DNA from: Myxococcus xanthus
Lineage (GTDB): Bacteria; Myxococcota; Myxococcia; Myxococcales; Myxococcaceae
Direction: 5' to 3'
Length of the DNA stretch: 61,541 nt
Assembly (NCBI RefSeq): GCF_013116825.1
Contig: NZ_JABFNS010000040.1
Span: forward strand, 1-61,541
In this document: positions 38,687 through 46,508 of the stretch, one piece after another
Layout of the letters: every line of letters starts with the position of its first letter
How positions within the stretch are numbered: position 1 is the first letter of the stretch
The notes under the pieces: generated by a model
Databases searched by the model: none
What the model was told of the DNA's origin: nothing
The model's input: only the letters and a program-made list of their open reading frames with translations
Made by a program: the position numbers and the translations under genes

Positions 38687-40801
38687 ATGCCTCCTCGTCC
38701 TCCTCCCTCCTCCCGTGCTGGCGCCGGCCGTTCCGGTGGTTCTGCGGGCGAGGACCCAGACTCCATGAAGTCCCCCTCCCGGCGCCGCCTCGCGTCCGAG
38801 GACGAGGACTTCGCCGCTCCCGCATCCGGCGAGGACGGCTACCCAGACGATGGGCCGCCCAACCCGGACCTCTATGGTGAGGAGTCACCGGGCCGCTCCC
38901 GCACGGGTGAGACGCGGGTGGCCTCCATCGAGTCCGTGGAGGAGGCGCGGCGCTCCCGCGACGAGGACGAAGACGACAACGCGGACGCCACGCGCGCCGG
39001 ACCGCCCGTGCAGATGCATGTGCTGGACGGCCCGGACAAGGGCCGCAAGAAGCGCTTCCAGAGCGTGCGGATGGTGGTGGGCCGCAACAAGGACTGCGAC
39101 TTCGTGCTGGAGGACCAGTCCGTGTCCCGCCGGCACCTGGAGCTGGTGTACGGCCAGGCCGGCGTGGTGATGCGGGACCTGGGCAGCGTCAGTGGCACCC
39201 AGGTCAATGACCAGCGCGTGGACGAGTGTCTGCTGAAGCATGGAGACGAAATCTCCATGGGCAAGACGCGCCTGCGCTTCGTGGACGAGTCGGAGCAGAT
39301 CAAGGAGCTGCGCGCCCAGGCGGAGGCCCGCGAGGCCGCGGAGAAGCGCGAGCGCGAGGCGGCCGCCCGCGAGGCGGAGGAGAATCGGAAGAACCAGGCC
39401 GCCGCGCGTGGCAGCGAGGTGGATCCGAACGACCCGCGCTTCAACGAAGCCACCAACGCCAACTACAAGCTGCCTGAATCATTCAAGGAGAACTCCCGCG
39501 CCAAGGGCGCGGTGGCCGTCCCCCGGTCCCGTCCGCCCATCCGCAGCACGCCGACGCGTTCGAACAGCGGTGGACTGACGGGCAAGCAGAAGGCGCTCAT
39601 CGGCGGCGGCGGCGCGTTGGTGGTGGTGCTGGTCATCGGGCTGATGCTGATTCCGTCCGGACCGCCGCCTCCGCCTCCGCCGGACCCGAAGGTGGAGAAG
39701 GCGAAGGTGTTGATGCAGCAGGCGCGCGAGTCCGTGCGCGCGGATGACTTCGCCAACGCCGTCCGCCTCGTCGCCGAGGCGGAGAAGCTGGTGCCGGGCA
39801 TCGACGCGGACAACCTTGCCCGGGGGGCGCGCACGCAGCTGGAGGTGATGACCTCCCTTGATGCCGTCCGCACCCTCATCGAGGAGAAGCAGTTCGATGA
39901 GGCGCGCGCGAAGCTGGAGGCGACGCCGCAGGGCACGGCGAAGACGGATGACATCCGCCGCAAGCTGGCGACGGAGCTGGAGGAGAAGGACATCGCCTGG
40001 CGGCTTCAGCAGGTGGAGGAGTCCTTCGCCTCGCGCGACCCGGAGACGATTCGCCCGCTCATCGCGCAGCTGCCCCCGCTGAACCGGCCGGCCTACGAGG
40101 TGAAGCTGACGGACCTGGAGGCCGAGCTGGCGAAGGAGGCCCAGGATGCGTCGCGCCGCACCCGCAACGCGAACGCCCGCGCGGCGGAGGTGGCCAAGGA
40201 GAAGCGCAAGGAGTTCATCGCCGAGGCCTTCACCGACGTGGAGCGCCGCTTCAACGGGGGGGACTACCAGCGCGCCGTCCTGGAGTGCGACCGGGTGATG
40301 GACAAACACCGGGCAGACAAGGACGTGAAGGACCGGGCCCTGGCCCTCAAGCGCCTGATTCCCCAGTTCCGGCGCGCGCTGGAGGACGGGCAGAAGAAGC
40401 TGGACGCCAACTCGCTGGAGGCGGCGGCGAAGCCCCTGCGGCGCGCGGCGGAGCTGTACCGCCAGATTGGCTTCCGGGGCTCGCTGGGGAACACCATCGA
40501 CGAACAGCTCGCGTCGTCATCGCTGGCGGCGGGGCAGAGCGCGCTGAAGAAGGGCGACCTGGGCGCGGCGGGCTCGCACTTCCGCGAGGCGCTGCGGCTC
40601 AACCCGGGTGACGGGCGGGCGCGTGAAGGACTGGAGAACCTGCAGAAGAAGGCGGAGGAGCTCTTCCTCCGGGCCTACATCCAGCGGGACAGGGATCCGA
40701 AGGCCGCGGCGGAGATGTTCAAGGTCGTCATCGAGACGGCCTCGGAAGGCTCCGACGTCAAGCGCAAGGCGGAGATGTATCTGAGCGAGCTCCAGCCGTG
40801 A
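38687..40801 (+). CDS. FHA-domain membrane protein with TPR/coiled-coil tail
   Basis: The 704-residue protein has a disordered acidic N-terminus, an FHA domain at about 107-199 (VVGRNKDCDFVLEDQSVSRR, GSVSGTQVN), a charged coiled coil (about 203-240) and a Pro/Ser/Arg-rich linker. One membrane helix lies at about 304-323 (IGGGGALVVVLVIGLMLIPS), followed by a poly-Pro spacer. Long TPR-like helices end with SSLAAGQSALKKGDLGAAGS. FHA would bind phosphothreonine in the cytoplasm while the TPR part lies in the periplasm. An internal ATG at 38765 with GAGGA upstream is an alternative start. It is followed closely by the cyclic-nucleotide-binding gene. Confidence 0.85.
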   Translation: MPPRPPPSSRAGAGRSGGSAGEDPDSMKSPSRRRLASEDEDFAAPASGEDGYPDDGPPNPDLYGEESPGRSRTGETRVASIESVEEARRSRDEDEDDNADATRAGPPVQMHVLDGPDKGRKKRFQSVRMVVGRNKDCDFVLEDQSVSRRHLELVYGQAGVVMRDLGSVSGTQVNDQRVDECLLKHGDEISMGKTRLRFVDESEQIKELRAQAEAREAAEKREREAAAREAEENRKNQAAARGSEVDPNDPRFNEATNANYKLPESFKENSRAKGAVAVPRSRPPIRSTPTRSNSGGLTGKQKALIGGGGALVVVLVIGLMLIPSGPPPPPPPDPKVEKAKVLMQQARESVRADDFANAVRLVAEAEKLVPGIDADNLARGARTQLEVMTSLDAVRTLIEEKQFDEARAKLEATPQGTAKTDDIRRKLATELEEKDIAWRLQQVEESFASRDPETIRPLIAQLPPLNRPAYEVKLTDLEAELAKEAQDASRRTRNANARAAEVAKEKRKEFIAEAFTDVERRFNGGDYQRAVLECDRVMDKHRADKDVKDRALALKRLIPQFRRALEDGQKKLDANSLEAAAKPLRRAAELYRQIGFRGSLGNTIDEQLASSSLAAGQSALKKGDLGAAGSHFREALRLNPGDGRAREGLENLQKKAEELFLRAYIQRDRDPKAAAEMFKVVIETASEGSDVKRKAEMYLSELQP

Positions 40802-40841
40802 GTGGCGGCGGGCCGACCATGATTTGCCGGGGAGAAAAGGG

Positions 40842-42173
40842 ATGAACGAGTCGTCGCTGCGTGAGCTCGGGATGGACCTCATCGAGGAGCGCCAGTTCGA
40901 GCGAGCCCTGGCCGTGTTCGCCGAGGCGGTCCGCCGCGTCCCCGCGGACCACCGCTCTCGGATGTTGGCCGCGCGCTGCCTGGCGGAGCTGGGCGAGCGT
41001 GAGCGCGCCGTCACCGCCTACCACGCCTGCGCGGAGGGCCTGCTGCGCCGGGACTACCTGTTGTCCGCCATGGCCGCGTGCAAGCTGGCGCTGGACCTGG
41101 CGCCCAACGAGCGGCGCCTGAAGGAGACGCTGTTTCGCGTGCACTCGCGCGCGGTGCGCAACGCGCCGGGCCGCGCGGTGGTGCCCCCGCCGCTGCCGCC
41201 CGAAACCCTCTACGACGGCAAGGTGGAGACGGACCTGATGGGGCTGCAGGGCGAGGAGTTGTCCAGCCGCGCCATCGAAGTGCTGGCCGCGACGGACCCG
41301 GGCGGCGCCGCGGACCCCAACAGCCGTCCGCCGTTGCCGCTGTTCGCGGAGCTGGACCGGGATGCCTTCGTGGACCTGGTGCGGCTGATGGCGTGGCGCC
41401 GCGTGAAGCCGGAGGAGGCGGTGAGCCGCGAGGGCGAGCCCGCCGACTCCCTCTACGTCCTGGTCGCCGGCAAGGCGGAGGTGACGCGGCAGATGGAGGG
41501 CGAGGCGCGCACGCTGGGCTTCCTCGGCGGCGGCTCCATCTTCGGTGAAATCGCGCTGCTGACGGGCGCTCCGCCCACGGCGACGGTGTCCGCGGTGTCG
41601 GACACGGAAGTCTTCGAGATTCGCCGCGAGCACCTCAACGCGGTCGCCAAGAGCCACCCCGCGGTGCCGCAGGTGTTGGCGGACTTCGCGCAGCAGCGCA
41701 TGGCGCGCAACCTGATGGCCACCTCGCCCATGTTCCAGACGATGCCGGAGTCGGAGCGGGGCGCGCTGCTGCGGCGCTTCGCCTTCCGGGCACTCCAGGC
41801 TCGGGAGAAGGTGCTGGTGGAGGGCGAGCACTCGCCGGGGTTGTTCCTGGTGCTGGCCGGTGAGCTGGTGGTGCAGAAGGAGGACCCGGCGGGCGGCGTG
41901 GTGACGCTGGGCATGCTGCGCGAGGGCGAGGTCGCGGGCGAAATCTCCCTGTTGACGGGGCTGCGCGCGACGGCGACGGTGGCGGCGGCGCGCAAGACGG
42001 CGGCGGCCTTCCTGGATCGCGCGGCCTTCCACGAACTGGTGACGGCCGTTCCGGACATCCGCACGTACCTGGAGCAGCTGTCGGACCGCCGGCTGAAGCA
42101 GATTGGCGAGGCGCTGAGGCCCGCGGAAATCATCGACGCGGACGAACTGGTGCTCGAGCCCGAGGCGGCGTGA
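40842..42173 (+). CDS. Protein with TPR region and two cyclic-nucleotide-binding domains
   Basis: The 443-residue protein has N-terminal TPR-like helices (QFERALAVFAEAVRRVPADH), then two cNMP-binding beta-barrels. Domain 1 (about 165-280) includes LGGGSIFGEIALLTGAPPTA. Domain 2 (about 300-415) includes MLREGEVAGEISLLTGLRAT. The phosphate-binding cassettes have GEIALL/GEISLL but no Arg-Ala pair typical of high-affinity cAMP sites, so ligand binding is unproven. There is no kinase or helix-turn-helix output domain. GGGGAGAAAAGG precedes the ATG. The gene lies 40 bases downstream of the FHA gene. Confidence 0.85.
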   Translation: MNESSLRELGMDLIEERQFERALAVFAEAVRRVPADHRSRMLAARCLAELGERERAVTAYHACAEGLLRRDYLLSAMAACKLALDLAPNERRLKETLFRVHSRAVRNAPGRAVVPPPLPPETLYDGKVETDLMGLQGEELSSRAIEVLAATDPGGAADPNSRPPLPLFAELDRDAFVDLVRLMAWRRVKPEEAVSREGEPADSLYVLVAGKAEVTRQMEGEARTLGFLGGGSIFGEIALLTGAPPTATVSAVSDTEVFEIRREHLNAVAKSHPAVPQVLADFAQQRMARNLMATSPMFQTMPESERGALLRRFAFRALQAREKVLVEGEHSPGLFLVLAGELVVQKEDPAGGVVTLGMLREGEVAGEISLLTGLRATATVAAARKTAAAFLDRAAFHELVTAVPDIRTYLEQLSDRRLKQIGEALRPAEIIDADELVLEPEAA

Positions 42174-42181
42174 GAGGGGCC

Positions 42182-42682
42182 ATGGTGAACGTGACGCGCT
42201 CCCAGGTGGTGGGCGGTGTGCTGGCGCTGCTGGCGGCCGGCGCGGTGCTGTACTTCTGGCCGCGGCAGCAGCTCACCGTGGAGGAGGCCATCCGCCGTCA
42301 GGTGGTGGTGATGACGCGCGCCGCGGAGGCGAAGGACGTGGGCGGGGTGATGGAGCACGTCTCCGAGCGCTTCCGCTCCAACGGGCAGGGGGGCTGGTCG
42401 AAGAAGGACGTGCGCGGCATCCTCACCGCGCAGGTACTGCGTGGCCAGTGGGTGCGCGTCTTCGTGACGAACCTGGAGGTGCGCGAGGTGTCGCCCTCGG
42501 AAGGGGAGTTCCAGGCGCGCTTCATCTTCGGCCGCTCCCAGGCGGAGAAGGTGGAGCACCTGGCCGCCGACAGCGTGCTGAACGCCTACCTCATCGAAGG
42601 CGCCTTCGAGAAGGAAGAGGACGGCGAGTGGCGCGTGGTGCGCGCCCGCCCGGAGTCCATCAGCCCCACCGACCTACTCTAG
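42182..42682 (+). CDS. Membrane-anchored NTF2-like protein
   Basis: The 166-residue protein has an N-terminal membrane helix (VVGGVLALLAAGAVLYFW) followed by a cone-shaped alpha-beta fold of the NTF2/SnoaL type (EEAIRRQVVVMTRAAEAKDV, then strands VRVFVTNLEVREVSPSEGEF). Catalytic residues are not obvious. A GTG at 42170 that overlaps the upstream stop is an alternative start. It is the third gene of the FHA-CNB operon. Its last 9 bases overlap the convergent TPR gene. Confidence 0.7.
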   Translation: MVNVTRSQVVGGVLALLAAGAVLYFWPRQQLTVEEAIRRQVVVMTRAAEAKDVGGVMEHVSERFRSNGQGGWSKKDVRGILTAQVLRGQWVRVFVTNLEVREVSPSEGEFQARFIFGRSQAEKVEHLAADSVLNAYLIEGAFEKEEDGEWRVVRARPESISPTDLL

Positions 42683-44254
42683 GAGCGAGCTCGACTCCGC
42701 CTTCCAGGCCTTGGCCATGCTGGCCTGGCCGGCGGACACCAGCCGCTTGCGGATGTCCTCCACGCGCTCCGCCAGCGCCTCGCGGGGGGCGCCCTGTGCC
42801 CGGGCTCGCGCGAGGCCGAAGAAGTAGTGCTGGCAGCCGGCGGCGTGCTCGCCCTGCGCGAAGAGCAGGTCCCCCATGGCGGTGTAGGCCTCCGCCATCG
42901 TGCCCGCGCCGCTGTCGGGTGCCACGGCGGCCAGCAGCGGGCGGGCGCCCTCGTAGTCCTTGCGCGCCAGCAGCAGCGCGCCCTTGGCGTACTGCGCCCG
43001 GGCCAGGTCCACGCCGCGCGCCGCCAGGGCCTTGTCGTAGGCGGCCAGGGCATCGTCCTGACGGGAGGCGGCCTCCATCACGCCGCCGCGCGCCAGCCAG
43101 TAGCGGCTGTCCTTCTCCAAGAGGCCGGCCTTCTTGCCGTCCGGGGTGGTGGTTTGCACCGGGCCGAAGGTGGCCTCGTACGCGTCCAGCAGGGCCACCG
43201 CGCCGTCGGTGTCACCGGCGGTCTGCAGCGCCCGCGCGCCGTCCAGGTAGAGCAGGGGGGCGTTGCGGCGCCGGGCCACGGCCGCCTCGAAGGCCGCGCG
43301 CGCCCGGACGTCACGCTTGACCGCGAGGGCCCGGGCCCGGGCGAAGAGGGCGTAGTGTTCATCGGGGACGGCCTTCAGCGCTTCGTCCGCGGCGGAGAGG
43401 GCCTCGTCGGGTGCGCCGCGGGCCAGCGCCAGCTCCGCCTTCAGCGCGCCCGCGCGGGCCTTCAGTCCGGGCGTCAGCTCCGCGCCCCGGGCCTCCACGC
43501 TGGAGAGCACCTGCTGCGCTTCTTCCATCTTGCGGCCCTGGTAGGCGTGGGCCAGCGCGGTGGACACGCGGGCCAGCAAGTGGTCCGGGTTGACGCTGGT
43601 GGCCTTGGCGAAGGCCTCCACCGCCTGCGGGTACTGGCCTTCATCCATCAGGGCCTCGCCATACGCGGTGGTGAAGCGCGGGTCTCGCCAGGATGCCTCC
43701 GCCGCGCGAGCGAAGGCCTGTCTGGCGCCGGGAAGGTCGCCGCGCGCCTGGAGCGCCAGGGCCCGGGCCAGCGTCAGCCGGGCGTTGTTGGCGCCGCGGG
43801 ACTCGAGCCCGGCCAGGTATTGCTCCGCCTCGGCGGACTTGCCCGCGGCCAGCAGATGCAGGGCGTGGGCGCCGTAGCGCTCGCCGGACTGTGACTCCAA
43901 CTGCGCGGCGCGGGAGAGGTGCTCGCGGGCCTTGGCGTCCGCGCCGGGCTGCCGGTGCTCCAGCCACAGCATCGTCTGGATGTCGGCGGCCAGGGCCTGG
44001 GCGTCACGGGCCTCGGCGTCGAGCTGGAACAGGGCGTCCAGCTCCGCCATCGCGCGGGCGAGGTCAGCGGGGTTGCCACGCATGGCGGCCGTGCGGGCCG
44101 CGCGCAGGTGTTCCTCCGTCTGCTTGCGGACGGTGCCTCGGTGGACGAAGAAGACCACCGCGCCCGCGAGCAGCACCGCCACCACGCCCACCTGAACCAG
44201 CGCGCTGGTGAGGCTTTCGCGCCGCTGCCAGTCCTTGCGCCCTTCGGTGCCCAT
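42674..44254 (-). CDS. Membrane-anchored TPR protein
   Basis: The 526-residue protein has a short cytoplasmic N-terminus, a membrane helix (LVQVGVVAVLLAGAVVFFVH) and then many TPR units through to the C-terminus, such as YPQAVEAFAKATSVNPDHLL and LAAYDKALAARGVDLARAQY. The TPR domain should face the periplasm and mediate protein contacts. The final 9 bases overlap the end of the convergent NTF2-like gene. No partner is identifiable from sequence. Confidence 0.85.
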   Translation of the reverse strand: MGTEGRKDWQRRESLTSALVQVGVVAVLLAGAVVFFVHRGTVRKQTEEHLRAARTAAMRGNPADLARAMAELDALFQLDAEARDAQALAADIQTMLWLEHRQPGADAKAREHLSRAAQLESQSGERYGAHALHLLAAGKSAEAEQYLAGLESRGANNARLTLARALALQARGDLPGARQAFARAAEASWRDPRFTTAYGEALMDEGQYPQAVEAFAKATSVNPDHLLARVSTALAHAYQGRKMEEAQQVLSSVEARGAELTPGLKARAGALKAELALARGAPDEALSAADEALKAVPDEHYALFARARALAVKRDVRARAAFEAAVARRRNAPLLYLDGARALQTAGDTDGAVALLDAYEATFGPVQTTTPDGKKAGLLEKDSRYWLARGGVMEAASRQDDALAAYDKALAARGVDLARAQYAKGALLLARKDYEGARPLLAAVAPDSGAGTMAEAYTAMGDLLFAQGEHAAGCQHYFFGLARARAQGAPREALAERVEDIRKRLVSAGQASMAKAWKAESSSLLE

Positions 44255-44390
44255 GGACCTGTCCCCCGCGCTGGAGTTGGATGTGCGCCGGCCGTTGTGC
44301 CGGGTATAGAAGCCGCGCTCAGATAGGAACGGTCCCCTCGACTGTCAACGGGGGGCGGCGGCGTGAACACGGACGTGGGAGGTCAGAGGT

Positions 44391-45362
44391 ATGGCGGTAC
44401 ACACGGCGCTACCCCGCGAGGCATTCGAGCGGGTCGCGGAGGCATTCGGGCTCGGGGCTGTGCTTGACGTGACGCCCATTCCCCAGGGCTCCATCAACAC
44501 CAACCACCGCGTGGAGACGCAGAGCGGGCGCTACTTCGTGCGCCACACCACGGTGCGCTCCGCGGACGATTTGCGCTTCGAATCCGAGCTGCTCGCGCAC
44601 CTGGCCGCGTACCACTTCCCCGGGCCCGTGCAGCTGACGACGCGTGACGGCGCGACCTTCCTGGAGCTGGAGGGCGGCCGCGTCAGTGTCTTCCGCTGGC
44701 TGCCGGGCGAGGAGCTGCGCCACCCGGCCCTCACCGCCGACCACCTGGAGCAGCTGGGCGCGGAGCTGGGCAAGCTGCACCGCGACACGCAGTCCTTCAC
44801 CGGCTCGCGGGAGAACCCCTACGGACCGGAGACGGTGAGCGGCTGGCTGGAGGCGCTGGCGGCGCACCCGGACGCGGAGCTGGCGGCCGTGGCGCGTGAG
44901 CTGCAACGCGACATGGAGACGGCGCGCATGGCGCGGCAGGGGCTGGAGCCTCGCGGCGTCATCCACGCGGACCTCTTCATGGACAACGTGAAGTGGCTGG
45001 GGGACCGCGTGGGCGCCTTCTTCGACTTCGAGATGGCGTGCCGGGAGGACTACGGCCTGGACGTGGCCATCACCCTCAATGCCTGGTGCTTCGACGGCGG
45101 GCAGTACCTGCCGGAGCTGTGCCGGGCCTTCATTCGCGGCTACGTGGACATCCGGCCGCTGTCCGCCGTGGAGCGCACGAACCTCTTCGGCCATGCGCTC
45201 TACGGGGCGGTGCGCTTCACGGCGAGCCGCATCCGCGACTACCACCTGTCCCCGCTGCCGGCGGACAAGCTGGTGCGCAAGGACTACCGCACCTACCTCA
45301 ACCGGGCCCGGGCGTTGAATGCCATGGGGCCCGAGGGCTTCGCCGCGCTGCTGGGCCTGTGA
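44391..45362 (+). CDS. thrB: Homoserine kinase type II-like (APH fold)
   Basis: The 323-residue protein belongs to the APH/choline-kinase fold. It has an N-terminal PQGSINTNHRVETQSGRYFV loop, the catalytic Brenner motif GVIHADLFMDNVKW with Asp as base, and FFDFEMACREDYGLDVAI with the metal-binding Asp. These and the overall length match ThrB2-type homoserine kinases that phosphorylate homoserine in threonine biosynthesis. No other thr genes are adjacent, so another small-molecule kinase substrate is possible. GGGAGG precedes the ATG. Confidence 0.82.
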   Translation: MAVHTALPREAFERVAEAFGLGAVLDVTPIPQGSINTNHRVETQSGRYFVRHTTVRSADDLRFESELLAHLAAYHFPGPVQLTTRDGATFLELEGGRVSVFRWLPGEELRHPALTADHLEQLGAELGKLHRDTQSFTGSRENPYGPETVSGWLEALAAHPDAELAAVARELQRDMETARMARQGLEPRGVIHADLFMDNVKWLGDRVGAFFDFEMACREDYGLDVAITLNAWCFDGGQYLPELCRAFIRGYVDIRPLSAVERTNLFGHALYGAVRFTASRIRDYHLSPLPADKLVRKDYRTYLNRARALNAMGPEGFAALLGL

Positions 45363-45375
45363 GGGCCCGGCGGCG

Positions 45376-45843
45376 TCAGATGCCGGTGAGGATCTTCCAG
45401 GTGCCGTCTTCCTTGCGCAGCACCATCTGCTCCAGCTCGGACTCCTTCATCGGGCGCGAGTGGAGCGACGGCATCCGCCAGGAGGCGTTCCAGTAGTAGA
45501 TGGCGGCGGCCACGCCGTCACCCACCTGGATGCGGCGGATGTTCAGCTCGATGCGAGGGCCCTGGATGCGGGGGAACACCCGCTCCAGGTAGGGCACCAG
45601 GGTCTGCGCCGTCAGGTCGTCGCTGGGGTCGTTCGGCGTGCCGCCGTCGTCCTGGAACGAAGGCGAGACGAGCTTCTGGATGGCCTGGGCGTCCCGGGCC
45701 TCCAGCGCGGTGCGGTACTCCTCCATGACCGCGAGAATGGCGCGCGTGTCGGAGTTGTCGACGATGTCCGTGCCAGGGATGCGCTTCGGGGCGCAGGCGA
45801 CCAGCAGGGACAGGACGCTGAAGGCGAGGAAGCGTTTGAGCAT
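45376..45843 (-). CDS. Lipoprotein with NTF2-like fold
   Basis: The 155-residue precursor has a lipobox LLVAC (13-17) after a short basic start. The mature protein reads like a SnoaL/NTF2 domain: TRAILAVMEEYRTALEARDA, a DDGGTPNDPSDDLT loop, then strands IELNIRRIQVGDGVAAAIYY. The function is unknown. The ATG has no Shine-Dalgarno, and a strong promoter-like pair ends 8 bases before it, so the mRNA may be leaderless. Confidence 0.8.
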   Translation of the reverse strand: MLKRFLAFSVLSLLVACAPKRIPGTDIVDNSDTRAILAVMEEYRTALEARDAQAIQKLVSPSFQDDGGTPNDPSDDLTAQTLVPYLERVFPRIQGPRIELNIRRIQVGDGVAAAIYYWNASWRMPSLHSRPMKESELEQMVLRKEDGTWKILTGI

Positions 45844-45898
45844 GGCGGGGCCTTATTGGGACAACCCAACGGAAGTCAACCCATTCCCAGGCCCCGCC
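45844..45898. repeat. 10-bp inverted repeat spanning the lipoprotein promoter
   Basis: GGCGGGGCCT (45844-45853) and AGGCCCCGCC (45889-45898) are perfect inverted arms around the -10 and -35 elements. A competing short hairpin CCCGCC-GGG-GGCGGG (45893-45907) shares the right arm. It could be an operator or a terminator/attenuator between the DUF2505 and lipoprotein genes. Confidence 0.45.
45852..45879 (-). promoter_or_regulatory. Sigma-70-type promoter of the lipoprotein gene
   Basis: Minus-strand TTGACT (45879-45874) and AATAAG (45857-45852) are 16 bases apart, with 5/6 and 4/6 consensus matches. The -10 ends 8 bases before the ATG at 45843, so transcription would start at or next to the start codon. 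Confidence 0.5.
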
Positions 45899-45914
45899 GG
45901 GGGCGGGAAGACGC

Positions 45915-46442
45915 CTATCCGGGGCGGATGACCTCGGCGATGAACCGGTTGAGCACCGGCACCTCGTTGTCGAGGATCTTCAAGCCCTCCGCCTGGATGA
46001 CCTTCTCCGCGATGAGCCCCAGCGGCTTGAGGAGGAAGGGCAGCTTGAGGGCGATTTCACCGTCCATCACCCGCTCCGTCTGGCCACCGCCCACGTCGCG
46101 GAAGCGCATGGTGCCGGTGTTCACCAGCATCTTGGAGATCTTGTTCGAGGTGGGGACGTTCTCGAACGTCAGCTCCTTGCGGCGCTTGTCATAGGTGGAC
46201 GTCTCGACGAACGCGAACCACTCCGGGGGCACCGTCTTGGGGCCAATCTTCTCGATGACGGGCCTGGGGCGGTAGCGCACGCGGCGGCGCACGACGTCTC
46301 CGTCCGGCTTCACCTCCAGGGGCTGCAGCTCCAGCAGCACGCCATGGTGCTTGAGGAGGAACTCGAAGTACCGCTCGTCGAGGAGCGCGCGCTCCACCTC
46401 ATCCACCGTCCCCTGAATCCGATGCCGCGACTCGAAACGCAT
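45915..46442 (-). CDS. DUF2505-type START-like protein
   Basis: The 175-residue protein has the helix-grip shape of small lipid-binding START/Bet v1 folds: RFESRHRIQGTVDEVERALL, DVVRRRVRYRPRPVIEKIGP, and a long C-terminal helix. It resembles DUF2505 proteins in layout; this is recognition by eye. No signal peptide. It sits 66 bases downstream of the metalloprotease gene on the same strand. Ligand unknown. Confidence 0.7.
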   Translation of the reverse strand: MRFESRHRIQGTVDEVERALLDERYFEFLLKHHGVLLELQPLEVKPDGDVVRRRVRYRPRPVIEKIGPKTVPPEWFAFVETSTYDKRRKELTFENVPTSNKISKMLVNTGTMRFRDVGGGQTERVMDGEIALKLPFLLKPLGLIAEKVIQAEGLKILDNEVPVLNRFIAEVIRPG

Positions 46443-46508
46443 CCACGTCCTCCTTGCCAGGCTGGCACGTCACCGCTGTCTGGCTGCCTGCCTAGCCGAA
46501 AAGCGTGG

